Positions 1-6,908 of a DNA stretch of 64,000 bases are shown piece by piece. Origin of the DNA: a virus. Where the stretch lies: the IMG/VR virus record IMGVR_UViG_3300042731_011319, positions 1 through 64,000 of that record, one strand, 5' to 3'. A program made the position numbers and the translations under genes. Within the stretch, counting starts at the first letter, position 1; each line of letters opens with the position of its first letter. Below the pieces are notes generated by a model. That model was not told where the DNA came from, did no database searches, and saw only the letters and a program-made list of their open reading frames with translations.

Positions 1-20
1 TCTTTCTAAAGAGAGAAAGT

Positions 21-179
21 ATGAAAGTTGATCGAATTCAGAAAAGATTAAATAGCATAGAAATTGAGTTGGCTAAAAATTCAGCAGTAGATACAGAAAG
101 ATGGAATCAAACAAGCAAACTGCTAGAAGACAGAAGGATAGACATTCACCAAATATTTGACCAAATAAATAAAAAATGA
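21..179 (+). CDS. small charged helical protein, 52 aa
   Basis: This short plus-strand reading frame starts at ATG (MKVDRIQKRLN) and ends at TGA. The product is rich in Lys, Glu, Arg and Gln and has a heptad-like pattern, suggesting one amphipathic or coiled-coil helix. Its stop overlaps the start of the next gene (ATGA), a coupling typical of real genes. I do not recognise a family. The region upstream lies at the window edge, so its promoter cannot be judged. Confidence 0.55.
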   Translation: MKVDRIQKRLNSIEIELAKNSAVDTERWNQTSKLLEDRRIDIHQIFDQINKK

Positions 180-259
180 ATTTTATTATAGAACTATGGG
201 ACTTGCTCCTTTTTTTTGTACTAGCAGGTTCGCTAATGGTTGTTATTTTAAATAAGTGA
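176..259 (+). CDS. tiny single-pass membrane protein, 27 aa
   Basis: The ATG overlaps the stop of the preceding gene (ATGA). The peptide is an acidic N-terminus followed by one hydrophobic stretch (about residues 8-25, LLLFFVLAGSLMVVIL) and a terminal Asn-Lys. It ends two bases before the convergent stop of the cupin gene, so it fills the space exactly. Comparable 21- and 26-residue membrane peptides occur at 22416 and 33546. Function is unknown; a membrane-acting or lysis-modulating role is only a guess. Confidence 0.45.
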   Translation: MNFIIELWDLLLFFVLAGSLMVVILNK

Positions 260-260
260 G

Positions 261-617
261 TTATTCGCGCGAATAATCGTCTTCAATGCGAACAATATCA
301 TCCTCGCCAAAATAAGTGCCTGTTTGGACTTCAACAAGAATCATATCTTCGGTATCGCTTGGGTTCGCCATACGATGCTTGTCGCCCAAACCAATCAATG
401 CAGTTTCACCAACTTGGTAATCCTTGTCAACACCATTCTGTGTGACTCTTGCTACACCTTGAACAATAGTCCATGCTTCTTGCCTGTGATGATGGTACTG
501 ATAGCTTAATCTTTGTTGAGGCTTAACAACAATACGTTTAACTTTACAATACTCTGTGTCGAGTAAAATTTCATAATACCCCCAAGGGCGAATTGATTCA
601 TCTTGTTTTTTATTCAT
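261..617 (-). CDS. cupin, mannose-6-phosphate isomerase type II-like
   Basis: The 118-residue protein opens with RPWGYYE and continues with the HHHRQEAW metal-binding cupin motif and a second motif around GDKHRMANP. This is the layout of the isolated C-terminal cupin of type II phosphomannose isomerases (ManC C-terminus). Family knowledge suggests interconversion of fructose-6-phosphate and mannose-6-phosphate, feeding GDP-mannose. The window also carries a GDP-mannose 3,5-epimerase (60307), so a role in sugar-nucleotide supply is plausible. The stop overlaps nothing, but the ATG overlaps the end of the lipoprotein gene. Confidence 0.82.
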   Translation of the reverse strand: MNKKQDESIRPWGYYEILLDTEYCKVKRIVVKPQQRLSYQYHHHRQEAWTIVQGVARVTQNGVDKDYQVGETALIGLGDKHRMANPSDTEDMILVEVQTGTYFGEDDIVRIEDDYSRE

Positions 618-954
618 TATCTGCGAATTTTAAAGGTCTAAGCCAACCATCTCCATTATGGAATTTTTTCGTATCTGGTGCAGGACGCATAGGTAAATCA
701 AGTGATTGAGCTAAACTATGCACCTGTACCTCATTAAGTTGCACTCGTTCACCATTAACCCAAACAACATAAGCATGAGCTAGATAAAAAGGCATTGGTA
801 CGGAATTTATTTGAACATTATAAACTTCTTCATGAAAATAATCTTCGGGCGAAAGATGTAGTTTAATTGGCTGTTTGTTAGGTTTTTCGATGGTTTCATA
901 TGTTGATTGACACCCCGACAAACAAATCAATAAAAATATTATTATTTTATTCAT
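610..954 (-). CDS. predicted lipoprotein, 114 aa
   Basis: The N-terminus is a classic lipoprotein signal: MNK, a hydrophobic run, then the lipobox LSGC with Cys at residue 15. The mature part has no family I recognise. It could sit in the inner leaflet of the outer membrane; phage lipoproteins of this kind include outer spanins and superinfection-exclusion proteins, but no specific evidence separates these. It overlaps both neighbours by 8 bases, indicating co-translation. Confidence 0.65.
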   Translation of the reverse strand: MNKIIIFLLICLSGCQSTYETIEKPNKQPIKLHLSPEDYFHEEVYNVQINSVPMPFYLAHAYVVWVNGERVQLNEVQVHSLAQSLDLPMRPAPDTKKFHNGDGWLRPLKFADNE

Positions 955-1342
955 TGACTTTTTCCCATCTATTGTCGTAATTTAACTTAAAACTTCCTTG
1001 TTGTTTGTTACCCCAACTACATTCATGCGGAGCAAATAAACTAAGGAAATATTTATCGCCATCTTTTTTATACAAGTAATAAGTTTTACCAACAACAGGC
1101 TTGAATCGCATTTCAGCATTGAAGATGATTTCGTTCCATTTAAATTCATTGTAAAGTTGTTTAAGCTCATTTTTTAATTTATTAAATCTTTCATCATAAT
1201 GCTTATTTGCTCGATGAACCGCTCCAATTTTCCAACCGCCCAAACTATGGTCGGGCTTAATAACAGGAGCGCCCAAATTACTAGCGTAAGGAAGAGAGTG
1301 AGGGTTTGGCGCGACATTGTCGGGCAAGTCTTTTTCATCCAT
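947..1342 (-). CDS. DUF2452-like protein, 131 aa
   Basis: The second half carries a pattern I associate with DUF2452: a helical segment (LKNELKQLYNEFKW), then FKPVVGKTYYLYKK, then LSLFAPHECSWG. The family is of unknown function and is found in Bacteroidota and marine bacteria and their phages. Start ATG at 1342 overlaps the end of the upstream gene by one base. The N-terminal 45 residues are Pro/Asn-rich and probably flexible. Confidence 0.6.
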   Translation of the reverse strand: MDEKDLPDNVAPNPHSLPYASNLGAPVIKPDHSLGGWKIGAVHRANKHYDERFNKLKNELKQLYNEFKWNEIIFNAEMRFKPVVGKTYYLYKKDGDKYFLSLFAPHECSWGNKQQGSFKLNYDNRWEKVNE

Positions 1343-1536
1343 TATTTTTCATCACCTTGTTGCCAATTCATGCACCATTTATAGCTTTGCACATTTGTTA
1401 CTTTTTCTTTATCTTCTTCGGGGATATAGTAAGTAGCCGTTCTTAAATTAGTTTGTAAAGTATCAATTAAAGCATATAAATCTGATATTTGCTTGTCTTT
1501 GTTATGTATTTCTAGTTTGAGTTGTCTTTCGTTCAT
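1342..1536 (-). CDS. small coiled-coil protein, 64 aa
   Basis: Residues 1-32 form a likely coiled coil (ERQLKLEIHNKDKQISDLYA). The remainder ends with a Trp/Cys/Met cluster (YKWCMNWQQG). It is the first gene of a three- or four-gene run extending to the cupin gene, with one-base overlap downstream. A GTGTA promoter-like element lies 13 bases before its ATG. Family unknown. Confidence 0.6.
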   Translation of the reverse strand: MNERQLKLEIHNKDKQISDLYALIDTLQTNLRTATYYIPEEDKEKVTNVQSYKWCMNWQQGDEK

Positions 1537-1545
1537 ATGAACGAA

Positions 1546-1554
1546 TAATTACAC
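1546..1554 (-). promoter_or_regulatory. late-type promoter motif (GTGTAATTA)
   Basis: The minus strand reads TAGTGTAATTATT, with GTGTA 13 bases before the ATG at 1536. It belongs to the set of WWGTGTA elements described in the findings. No TTGACA-like box is visible 17 bp upstream. Confidence 0.5.
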
Positions 1555-1559
1555 TAAAA

Positions 1560-1811
1560 TTAATCATAAGGCTTGACATCTCCATTCTGTAAAATTTTCT
1601 TGTCTTCATACGGAGCAACCGATCTACGATACAATTCCATTTTTGCGCATTCTAATGCACCCACTATATCATTGCAAGTTTGATAGTTAAAATCATTCTG
1701 CTCAATATAAATTGAAATTAATTGGTGCAACGCATAATTAAATTGCCCCGCATTTGTGACTAAATTATCTTTGTCTACTTTATCTTTTTCTGATTTTGGT
1801 ATATAAGGCAT
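1560..1811 (-). CDS. conserved phage protein of the MPYI...YRR...PYEDKKI family (DUF6899-like)
   Basis: The 83-residue protein has the hallmarks of a small family common in tailed phages: MPYIPKSEK at the start, a central GQFNYALHQL segment, an ECAKMELYRR helix, and the tail APYEDKKILQNGD. Function is unknown. It is monocistronic and preceded by one of the best sigma70-type promoters in the window, so it is probably expressed early. Confidence 0.72.
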   Translation of the reverse strand: MPYIPKSEKDKVDKDNLVTNAGQFNYALHQLISIYIEQNDFNYQTCNDIVGALECAKMELYRRSVAPYEDKKILQNGDVKPYD

Positions 1812-1822
1812 AGTAATATGTA

Positions 1823-1851
1823 ATTATAGTATACATTTAGTGAAAAGTCAA
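1823..1851 (-). promoter_or_regulatory. early-type sigma70 promoter for gene 1560..1811
   Basis: Minus strand: TTGACT at 1851-1846, a 17 bp spacer, then a perfect TATAAT at 1828-1823. The start codon follows after 11 bases, so the leader is only a few bases long. Confidence 0.8.
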
Positions 1852-1858
1852 GTATATT

Positions 1859-1867
1859 GTGTAATAT
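1859..1867 (+). promoter_or_regulatory. late-type promoter motif for the virion protein
   Basis: TTGTGTAATAT lies so that GTGTA ends exactly 9 bases before the GTG start at 1873. It is divergent from the early promoter at 1823..1851; the two elements are separated by only 7 bases. Confidence 0.55.
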
Positions 1868-1872
1868 AATTT

Positions 1873-2679
1873 GTGAGTAATAAGCATTATCCAAATACTG
1901 CACCTTTTGCGCATGAAAGAAACACGAATGTGAATTTCAATTATGTGTGGGATAGTGCTAATACTAATTGGGTTCCGCAATCTCAAGATAATGCAAGTTT
2001 AATTTTAGGTCAAGCAAAAAAAAGTATCCATAAATTCGGATCAGTAGTTATTGCCGACAAAACAACAGAAGAAACTATATGGGACGAAGGCGGTTTATAT
2101 GAATTTCCCGATAATAATGGAGAGAACCTAGAAATTAAATCTTCAGATAATGGAGATACTCAAGAAATTATAGTAATAGGTTTAGATGCGAATTTTGAAG
2201 AACAGACCCAAAGTGTAAACCTAGCAGGTCAAACATCAACAAGCATCACAGGAACATGGACAAGAGTGTTTAGGGCATATAACAACGGATCGCAAAATTT
2301 ACAAGGGAATGTGTCTGTACATAAGCAAGGAGACGACACTCAAATATATGCAAAAATTCTACCCCAAAACAATCAAACGTTGATGGCAGTATATACTATC
2401 CCCGAAGATTGTACAGGCTATTTAATGAAATATCATTGCTCTGCACAAAACACAGATAGTTCTTCAAGCGCGAATGTTGTAATTCATATAAAAACAAGAG
2501 AGTATGGTAAAGTATTTAGAACTAGAAGTATAATATCTTGCTCAACAAACCAATCAGATGAAGAAACATTAATTTTTCCTTTAGAGCTACCCCCTAAAAC
2601 TGATATTGTATTTAATAAAATATCTTCAAATAATACAAATGCATCAATTAATGCAGATTTTGATATAGCATTATTGTAA
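1873..2679 (+). CDS. virion-associated beta-rich protein of a marine-phage family
   Basis: The 268-residue product starts at GTG and has no signal peptide. It contains IHKFGSVVIAD near residue 52, then alternating beta-rich segments with SITGTWTRVFRAYN and TLMAVYTIPEDCTGYLMK. This order (HKFG, regular IxGLDxNxxE, RVFRAY, YTIPxGxTxYLxK) resembles structural proteins annotated in marine podo-/siphoviruses. I infer a capsid- or tail-surface beta-sandwich protein. It is one of few plus-strand genes, with its own promoter motif, and converges on the MazG-like gene. Confidence 0.6.
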   Translation: MSNKHYPNTAPFAHERNTNVNFNYVWDSANTNWVPQSQDNASLILGQAKKSIHKFGSVVIADKTTEETIWDEGGLYEFPDNNGENLEIKSSDNGDTQEIIVIGLDANFEEQTQSVNLAGQTSTSITGTWTRVFRAYNNGSQNLQGNVSVHKQGDDTQIYAKILPQNNQTLMAVYTIPEDCTGYLMKYHCSAQNTDSSSSANVVIHIKTREYGKVFRTRSIISCSTNQSDEETLIFPLELPPKTDIVFNKISSNNTNASINADFDIALL

Positions 2680-2838
2680 ATAGTTTTTTAATTTATCTAT
2701 TTGCTTTTCTACATCTTCTAGTTCTTGTTTTATTTCTTTGGAGTAATCTTTTCTTTTATTTACTTGTTGTAATAGCCTAGTGGCTAATTCATTAAGCTCT
2801 TCGGCACATTTTAATGCAACTCGATCATAAGCGTTCAT
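2671..2838 (-). CDS. mini MazG-like protein, 55 aa
   Basis: The frame starts at ATG (MNAYDRVALKCAEELNELAT) three bases after the stop of the RuvB-like gene and ends inside the convergent virion gene. It contains EELNE, 21 residues, then ELED, which matches the EExxE-(12-28)-ExxD magnesium-binding signature of MazG/dUTPase-type nucleotide pyrophosphohydrolases. At 55 residues it is about half the size of the usual domain, so catalysis would require oligomerisation. Alternatively it is only a helical adaptor. No sequence search was possible. Confidence 0.6.
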   Translation of the reverse strand: MNAYDRVALKCAEELNELATRLLQQVNKRKDYSKEIKQELEDVEKQIDKLKNYLQ

Positions 2839-2840
2839 AG

Positions 2841-3767
2841 TTATAATGTGTCACATAGTTGACGACCAAATCTAGTAATTTTTCTTTTACCATCAATTTC
2901 AATGAAGTTTTTATTTAATAAATAAAGCTCATGATCTCTTTGAAGTGCGGTTTTACTTAAACCTATCTTAGCGGACACGCTAGTTAATGTAGCCTCGCCA
3001 ACTTTTTTCAGAAATTGTAAAATTTGTTTTTCAGTAAAACTGATGCCATGAGGAAGTATCCCAACCTTGTCAGATAAATCTTTAAAGTTATCTAATGTAA
3101 AATGATAGTTTTCTTTAGCCCCGCAATAAAGAGTGATTTCTTTAGCTCGCTTGACTGCGCTTCTAGCATTTCCACGAATGGTACTTGCTACTGCTTGTAA
3201 GCAGTCATCATCAAATGTTACTTCGGGGGCGCAGAGTTTAACAATTTCAGATAACTGATCTTCATTATAAGCCTCAAAATCAATCGTAGTAAGACGATCT
3301 TTCAAAGGCGGAAAAATTCTATCAGTTTCGGTTGTAGCAAATATAAATGTTTGTTGTTTAAAATTAAACTCAAAGTTCATGCCATTCCATTCAAAATTTT
3401 TGCGAGAATTAGCTTCCGCATTAAAAATGGTGAGAAATGCCATAGTCAAGTCTTTAGGAAGGGCATGACATTCATCAAAAAGAATGGTAACTTCATTGTC
3501 AGCGATAATAGGCAGAAAGATTTGCTCAAAAAACTGCTCGTTATTTTTAATTGTTGAACAATTTAACTCAAGGAAAGCTCGTTTATCACCATCTTGATTG
3601 CATAGGTTTTTGGCAAATTCTTTTGCAAACTCTGTCTTCCCAAGACCTTTTGCTCCTGCCATTAAAAGGAAAGGAGCTTGGGATGTCTTATGGAAAGCAT
3701 CCAAATAAAAAGATAATTTCTTTTTGACTGCATCTTGACCGACAAGATCGGGGAAATAATTACTCAT
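2841..3767 (-). CDS. RuvB-like AAA+ ATPase
   Basis: 308 residues. The N-terminus reads FPDLVGQDAVKKKL, as in RuvB and clamp-loader ATPases. Walker A is GAKGLGKTEF (about residues 38-47), Walker B ILFDECHAL, sensor 1 FATTETD, sensor 2 GNARSAVKRA. The C-terminal 80 residues form a winged helix (FTEKQILQFLKKVG...LLNKNFIEIDGKRKITRFGRQ) characteristic of RuvB rather than clamp loaders. RuvB drives Holliday-junction branch migration as a hexamer with RuvA. No RuvA is visible here, so it may use a host partner or act differently. It lies in an operon with 3770..3994 behind an early promoter. Confidence 0.8.
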   Translation of the reverse strand: MSNYFPDLVGQDAVKKKLSFYLDAFHKTSQAPFLLMAGAKGLGKTEFAKEFAKNLCNQDGDKRAFLELNCSTIKNNEQFFEQIFLPIIADNEVTILFDECHALPKDLTMAFLTIFNAEANSRKNFEWNGMNFEFNFKQQTFIFATTETDRIFPPLKDRLTTIDFEAYNEDQLSEIVKLCAPEVTFDDDCLQAVASTIRGNARSAVKRAKEITLYCGAKENYHFTLDNFKDLSDKVGILPHGISFTEKQILQFLKKVGEATLTSVSAKIGLSKTALQRDHELYLLNKNFIEIDGKRKITRFGRQLCDTL

Positions 3768-3769
3768 AA

Positions 3770-3994
3770 TTAGAATTGTGTTAATGTATATTCAATTTTA
3801 GGAATCTCTTCCTCACTAATAACCTTAGAACCACTAGGTTCTTGTTGGATGGGGCTAATATAGTCGTGATCTGTAATGCTGTCAAGCCATTTCTTACAGA
3901 CAACAACTTTGCTTTTTCGCCCGACCCAATCGCCTAGCTCTTCATAACTAATTTCAACATATGGGCTATAGCCCTTTGGTCTTCCTCTACTCAT
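3770..3994 (-). CDS. small basic protein with AT-hook-like N-terminus, 74 aa
   Basis: The N-terminus SRGRPKGYSP resembles an AT-hook (GRP core), followed by ISYEELGDWVGRKSKVVVCKKWLDSI, which looks like a small alpha/beta DNA-binding fold seen in hypothetical proteins of large marine phages. First gene of the RuvB-like operon, two bases upstream of that gene and directly behind an early promoter. Function is inferred only as possible DNA binding. Confidence 0.55.
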   Translation of the reverse strand: MSRGRPKGYSPYVEISYEELGDWVGRKSKVVVCKKWLDSITDHDYISPIQQEPSGSKVISEEEIPKIEYTLTQF

Positions 3995-4003
3995 AATGGC
4001 AAT

Positions 4004-4032
4004 ACATTAGCAGAAGAAGGATAAGTAGTCAA
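4004..4032 (-). promoter_or_regulatory. early-type sigma70 promoter of the RuvB-like operon
   Basis: Minus strand: TTGACT (4032-4027), 17 bp spacer, TAATGT (4009-4004), then 9 bases to the ATG at 3994. Confidence 0.75.
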
Positions 4033-4041
4033 ATAAAAACT

Positions 4042-4572
4042 TTAACTTGGAGATTTTTTAATGTCGCAGACAATGATAACATTATAACCATCGCTTGGCT
4101 CGTCCCTAGTGTAAATGTACTCTACGTGATGACCAAACCTAGAAGTAAGCTCGGATAATTTATTTTTCATAAAATCTAAACCCATATCTAAATGCTTATG
4201 AGCTTTATTCCAAATATGAGGTTGATGCTTATTGACTTCTCTGTACCTCTGCTCGTCAGGAAAAAATAAAATTAATCTTCCATTATCTTTTAAGATTCTC
4301 ACCATTTCGTTTAAAACGACAGCAGTATCCACGAAATCCTCGATCAAATGCGAAGAGAAGACAATATCAAATTGACCATCTTCAATCGGTAGACCTTTTG
4401 TGATATCAGCAGGTATGTCGTTTTTATCTTCACCAACCTTGGTATAAGGATTGGGGAGATCAGAGCCGATGGCATGAGGTACAACTTTACTGCCCCCAAA
4501 TCCAATATCAATTATATTATTTGAGTTGAGGTAGTTTAAAATATGTTTTTTATGTGATTTTGTTTCTGACAT
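4042..4572 (-). CDS. SAM-dependent methyltransferase (class I, Methyltransf_11-like)
   Basis: 176 residues with motif I IIDIGFGGSK, an acidic residue after GSDLP, motif IV FDIVFSSHLIED, and a post-motif helix LNEMVRILKDNGRLILFFPD. This is the pattern of small-molecule and sugar methyltransferases rather than DNA methylases. It is next to a sulfotransferase, so glycan or small-molecule tailoring is likely. Substrate unknown. Confidence 0.78.
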   Translation of the reverse strand: MSETKSHKKHILNYLNSNNIIDIGFGGSKVVPHAIGSDLPNPYTKVGEDKNDIPADITKGLPIEDGQFDIVFSSHLIEDFVDTAVVLNEMVRILKDNGRLILFFPDEQRYREVNKHQPHIWNKAHKHLDMGLDFMKNKLSELTSRFGHHVEYIYTRDEPSDGYNVIIVCDIKKSPS

Positions 4573-4596
4573 TTTATTTTCTTTTATTATATAATA

Positions 4597-5358
4597 TTAA
4601 TATTTCCAATTAAATCTATTAATTTCTTCTCTGTAATATTTGGAGACAAGGTTTTTAGTTTCAACATTGTAGTAATCTCTATAGTTTTTTATAGAAATAG
4701 GTGTATTTGATTCGATCAATTCTTTTTTGCTGTCAAGTATATTTTTTTGACCAAGCACTTCAGATGACCAAGATAAACCTGCTTCTGAGCGAGATGACAA
4801 ATCTTTTGTATATGGAAATGTATTATATAATGAATCAATATCGACATTTAAATAATCACATAGTGAGCCTAATTGATCCTGAATTTGATCATATTTGATA
4901 ATATGAACATCCTCTTCACCAATCAACCAATCATAGCATCGAAGTGGAGCAATATAATCAGTTAAATTATATTTTTTTAAAAATATTTCGTCTGGAGTTT
5001 CAGTAAAGAAACAATAATTGTGAGTATCCTTAATTTCATTTACATAACAATTCAGCCAACTAGAAAAATCAACAAAGGAAGCCCAAATATAAGGAATATG
5101 ATAGATAGATACTAAGTGATCCCAAGGGTTGCGAATAATAGAAAATTTAAAATAATTTTTGATTTTCGAGTCAACCTGCACAAGTTGATTTAACGTCCAA
5201 TGTTTTGCGTCTTTTCCTTTTATGAAAGTAACTTCTTCCCAAAATTCTGAAGAAGATAACTTATTTGCATAAAAGATATTATAAATTTGATTGCACAAAT
5301 AACTACCAGAAGTTCTTGGTATATGTATAAATGCTAATTTTAGTTGATGGCAAATCAT
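4597..5358 (-). CDS. sulfotransferase (P-loop, family 2-like)
   Basis: 253 residues. The 5'-phosphosulfate loop is LAFIHIPRTSGSYL at residues 8-21 and the 3'-phosphate-binding segment is FSIIRNPWDHLVSIYH. Both belong to PAPS-dependent carbohydrate sulfotransferases. It would transfer sulfate from PAPS to a hydroxyl of a glycan, leaving PAP. The start ATG shares one base with the stop of the upstream helical protein. No signal peptide or membrane anchor, so it acts in the cytoplasm. Confidence 0.85.
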   Translation of the reverse strand: MICHQLKLAFIHIPRTSGSYLCNQIYNIFYANKLSSSEFWEEVTFIKGKDAKHWTLNQLVQVDSKIKNYFKFSIIRNPWDHLVSIYHIPYIWASFVDFSSWLNCYVNEIKDTHNYCFFTETPDEIFLKKYNLTDYIAPLRCYDWLIGEEDVHIIKYDQIQDQLGSLCDYLNVDIDSLYNTFPYTKDLSSRSEAGLSWSSEVLGQKNILDSKKELIESNTPISIKNYRDYYNVETKNLVSKYYREEINRFNWKY

Positions 5359-5729
5359 TATGATAAAACATCTTTTATTTCAGCCTCTTGCATTTTAATT
5401 TTATGCATTAAAGTCCAAGTGACATTTTTTAAGGAAATTAATTGCCCAAGATCAATTTCTCTTTCGGGAGGTATATCAATGCAATCTTGATTTAGTACAA
5501 TCAACTCATCTAGCGCATCAAGTTGCTTCTTATATAAAACCATTAAAACTTGAATACAGCTTAGAGATGTGTTTTTTAATCGCTTGCGTTGATCTAATTG
5601 TGGAAAAGAGTCTTGATTCAAAAAATTCTCAATCATTCTGATATTTGCAAGATGCTTAGCTTCAAAGTCGCAAATCTCTTCTGTGTAAAAATCAAAAGTA
5701 TCCCAAGCTAAATCAAGTTTATTTGTCAT
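5358..5729 (-). CDS. helical protein of unknown function, 123 aa
   Basis: Almost wholly alpha-helical by composition, with two long amphipathic segments and a central stretch LSCIQVLMVLYKKQLDALDELI. No catalytic motif is visible. It is translationally coupled to a 57-residue gene upstream (ATGA) and to the sulfotransferase downstream. Confidence 0.6.
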   Translation of the reverse strand: MTNKLDLAWDTFDFYTEEICDFEAKHLANIRMIENFLNQDSFPQLDQRKRLKNTSLSCIQVLMVLYKKQLDALDELIVLNQDCIDIPPEREIDLGQLISLKNVTWTLMHKIKMQEAEIKDVLS

Positions 5730-5899
5730 AAAATCTTTTGTAAAATTTCAAGCTCTTGAACCCCAAGATATTTAACAAAATAAATGCAAAAAGAAGTAAG
5801 CTCGGCATGAGACCAATTACTATTATTAACAATATCGGCAACTTCATCATAGTTGCCATTTTGCCAAGTTTCAGTTAATACTATAAATTCAGAATTCAT
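5726..5899 (-). CDS. small hypothetical protein, 57 aa
   Basis: Starts at ATG (MNSEFIVLTETWQNGNYDEV) and ends in an ATGA overlap with the next gene. The pattern of two helices, SHAELTSFCIYFVKYLG and an acidic N-terminal one, suggests a small helical fold. The coupling and the codon use support a real gene. First gene of a three-gene run, divergent from 5926..6549. Confidence 0.6.
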   Translation of the reverse strand: MNSEFIVLTETWQNGNYDEVADIVNNSNWSHAELTSFCIYFVKYLGVQELEILQKIL

Positions 5900-5911
5900 A
5901 TCTTTTTATTA

Positions 5912-5920
5912 GTGTACATA
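5912..5920 (+). promoter_or_regulatory. late-type promoter motif for gene 5926..6549
   Basis: TAGTGTACATA; GTGTA ends exactly 9 bases before the ATG at 5926. No -35 box is evident. Confidence 0.55.
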
Positions 5921-5925
5921 ATAAT

Positions 5926-6549
5926 ATGGAATTTAGAAAAAAAATTTGTTGGTCGTGCATGTGTTTATTTGGGGTCTTTTTATTTATTATTTGGTCTTTA
6001 ATAGCTTGCAGACAAGGTAGTTTTCAAGAGCTCTATAGTATTCCAAAAATACCACAAAGTCAAGAACAAAAGTATAGTGTCTATTATAAAAATGATTTCG
6101 GGCTAAGATTCAACCATCAAATTGGTCATAATTCAGTAAAAATAAAAGTCCCAACAACCATATCAATACTATTGCTAGACGCAAAATATAGAGAAGTGGA
6201 CTATTTCTTTTTTAGAAAATTTAATAATTGGTTTAAGAAAATAAAATTTGAAAATGGGATAATGGCGATTGACCAAGAAGAGAATTTAGATTGCGATAAT
6301 TTCGCTATGTTATATAAATCGTTTATGAGTGTGGCAAATTATAAAAGTAAGGTTGAGCAGGAACCTGCAGTTGGATTAGTTATAGTTGAACAAAAGAATG
6401 CTTTTGGAGGAATACCAAAAGGAGGTTTGCATATGCTGAATCTAGTATTTACAAATAAAGCATGGTATATATTTGAGCCACAAACAGGTCAATATATTGA
6501 GCTAGAAAATTACCCAAACCAAGAATACATTCAAACTATTATTATTTAA
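5926..6549 (+). CDS. lipoprotein with transglutaminase/papain-like fold (putative cysteine peptidase)
   Basis: 207 residues. A hydrophobic N-terminus ends in the lipobox SLIAC (Cys28). The mature part has DCDNFAMLYKSF around residue 125, a Gly-rich GGIPKGGLHMLNLVF segment with a His, and WYIFEPQTGQYIEL near the end. Cys, His and Glu/Asp in this order resemble the transglutaminase-like or lectin-MOA-related cysteine peptidase core. I infer a periplasmic, outer-membrane-anchored protease-like protein, possibly for lysis or envelope remodelling. The catalytic assignment is tentative. Confidence 0.55.
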   Translation: MEFRKKICWSCMCLFGVFLFIIWSLIACRQGSFQELYSIPKIPQSQEQKYSVYYKNDFGLRFNHQIGHNSVKIKVPTTISILLLDAKYREVDYFFFRKFNNWFKKIKFENGIMAIDQEENLDCDNFAMLYKSFMSVANYKSKVEQEPAVGLVIVEQKNAFGGIPKGGLHMLNLVFTNKAWYIFEPQTGQYIELENYPNQEYIQTIII

Positions 6550-6563
6550 TATTTAAATAAAAA

Positions 6564-6639
6564 TGGAGCCACCTGTCAGGATCGAACTGACGACCTACGC
6601 ATTACAAGTGCGTCGCACTACCATCTGTGCTAAGGTGGC
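6564..6639 (-). tRNA. tRNA-Thr (anticodon TGT), CCA encoded
   Basis: The minus strand folds as a full cloverleaf of 76 nt: acceptor GCCACCT/AGGTGGC, D stem GCAC/GTGC, anticodon stem ACGCA/TGCGT with loop CTTGTAA (anticodon TGT), variable AGGTC, T stem GTCAG/CTGAC with loop TTCGATC. Discriminator T and the CCA tail are encoded. It reads ACA, a frequent Thr codon in an AT-rich genome. It lies alone between two lipoprotein genes. Confidence 0.95.
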
Positions 6640-6680
6640 TTAATTTATAATTAATTATTAATTCTATAATTTTATTATAA

Positions 6681-6893
6681 TTATTTTTTATTTGTTTTAT
6701 ATTTTTCTTCCAGGTAATACCTCCAGAAAAAATGAAAAGCTTCTTCGTCATCATTTTCTAGTGCAGACTTTAATTCTTGAGAATAAACTTCTTCCCAATT
6801 TCTATCTTCTTCATTAAACATAGTATCTTGAGGCTTTAATAATTTATTATTTGAACAACTTGAGATAAAAAATATTAAAATTAAAATCGGCAC
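6681..6893 (-). CDS. predicted small lipoprotein, 70 aa
   Basis: Starts at GTG (M-P-I-L-I-L-I-F-F), with the lipobox ISSC at residues 10-13. The mature 58 residues are acidic and helical (EEVYSQELKSALENDDEEAF) and end in a Lys-rich tail. The GTG start is supported by a GTGTA element exactly 9 bases upstream. Function unknown. Confidence 0.6.
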   Translation of the reverse strand: MPILILIFFISSCSNNKLLKPQDTMFNEEDRNWEEVYSQELKSALENDDEEAFHFFWRYYLEEKYKTNKK

Positions 6894-6898
6894 ATATT

Positions 6899-6907
6899 AA
6901 ATTACAC
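6899..6907 (-). promoter_or_regulatory. late-type promoter motif for the small lipoprotein
   Basis: Minus strand ATGTGTAATTT; GTGTA ends 9 bases before the GTG start at 6893. Confidence 0.55.
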
Positions 6908-6908
6908 A

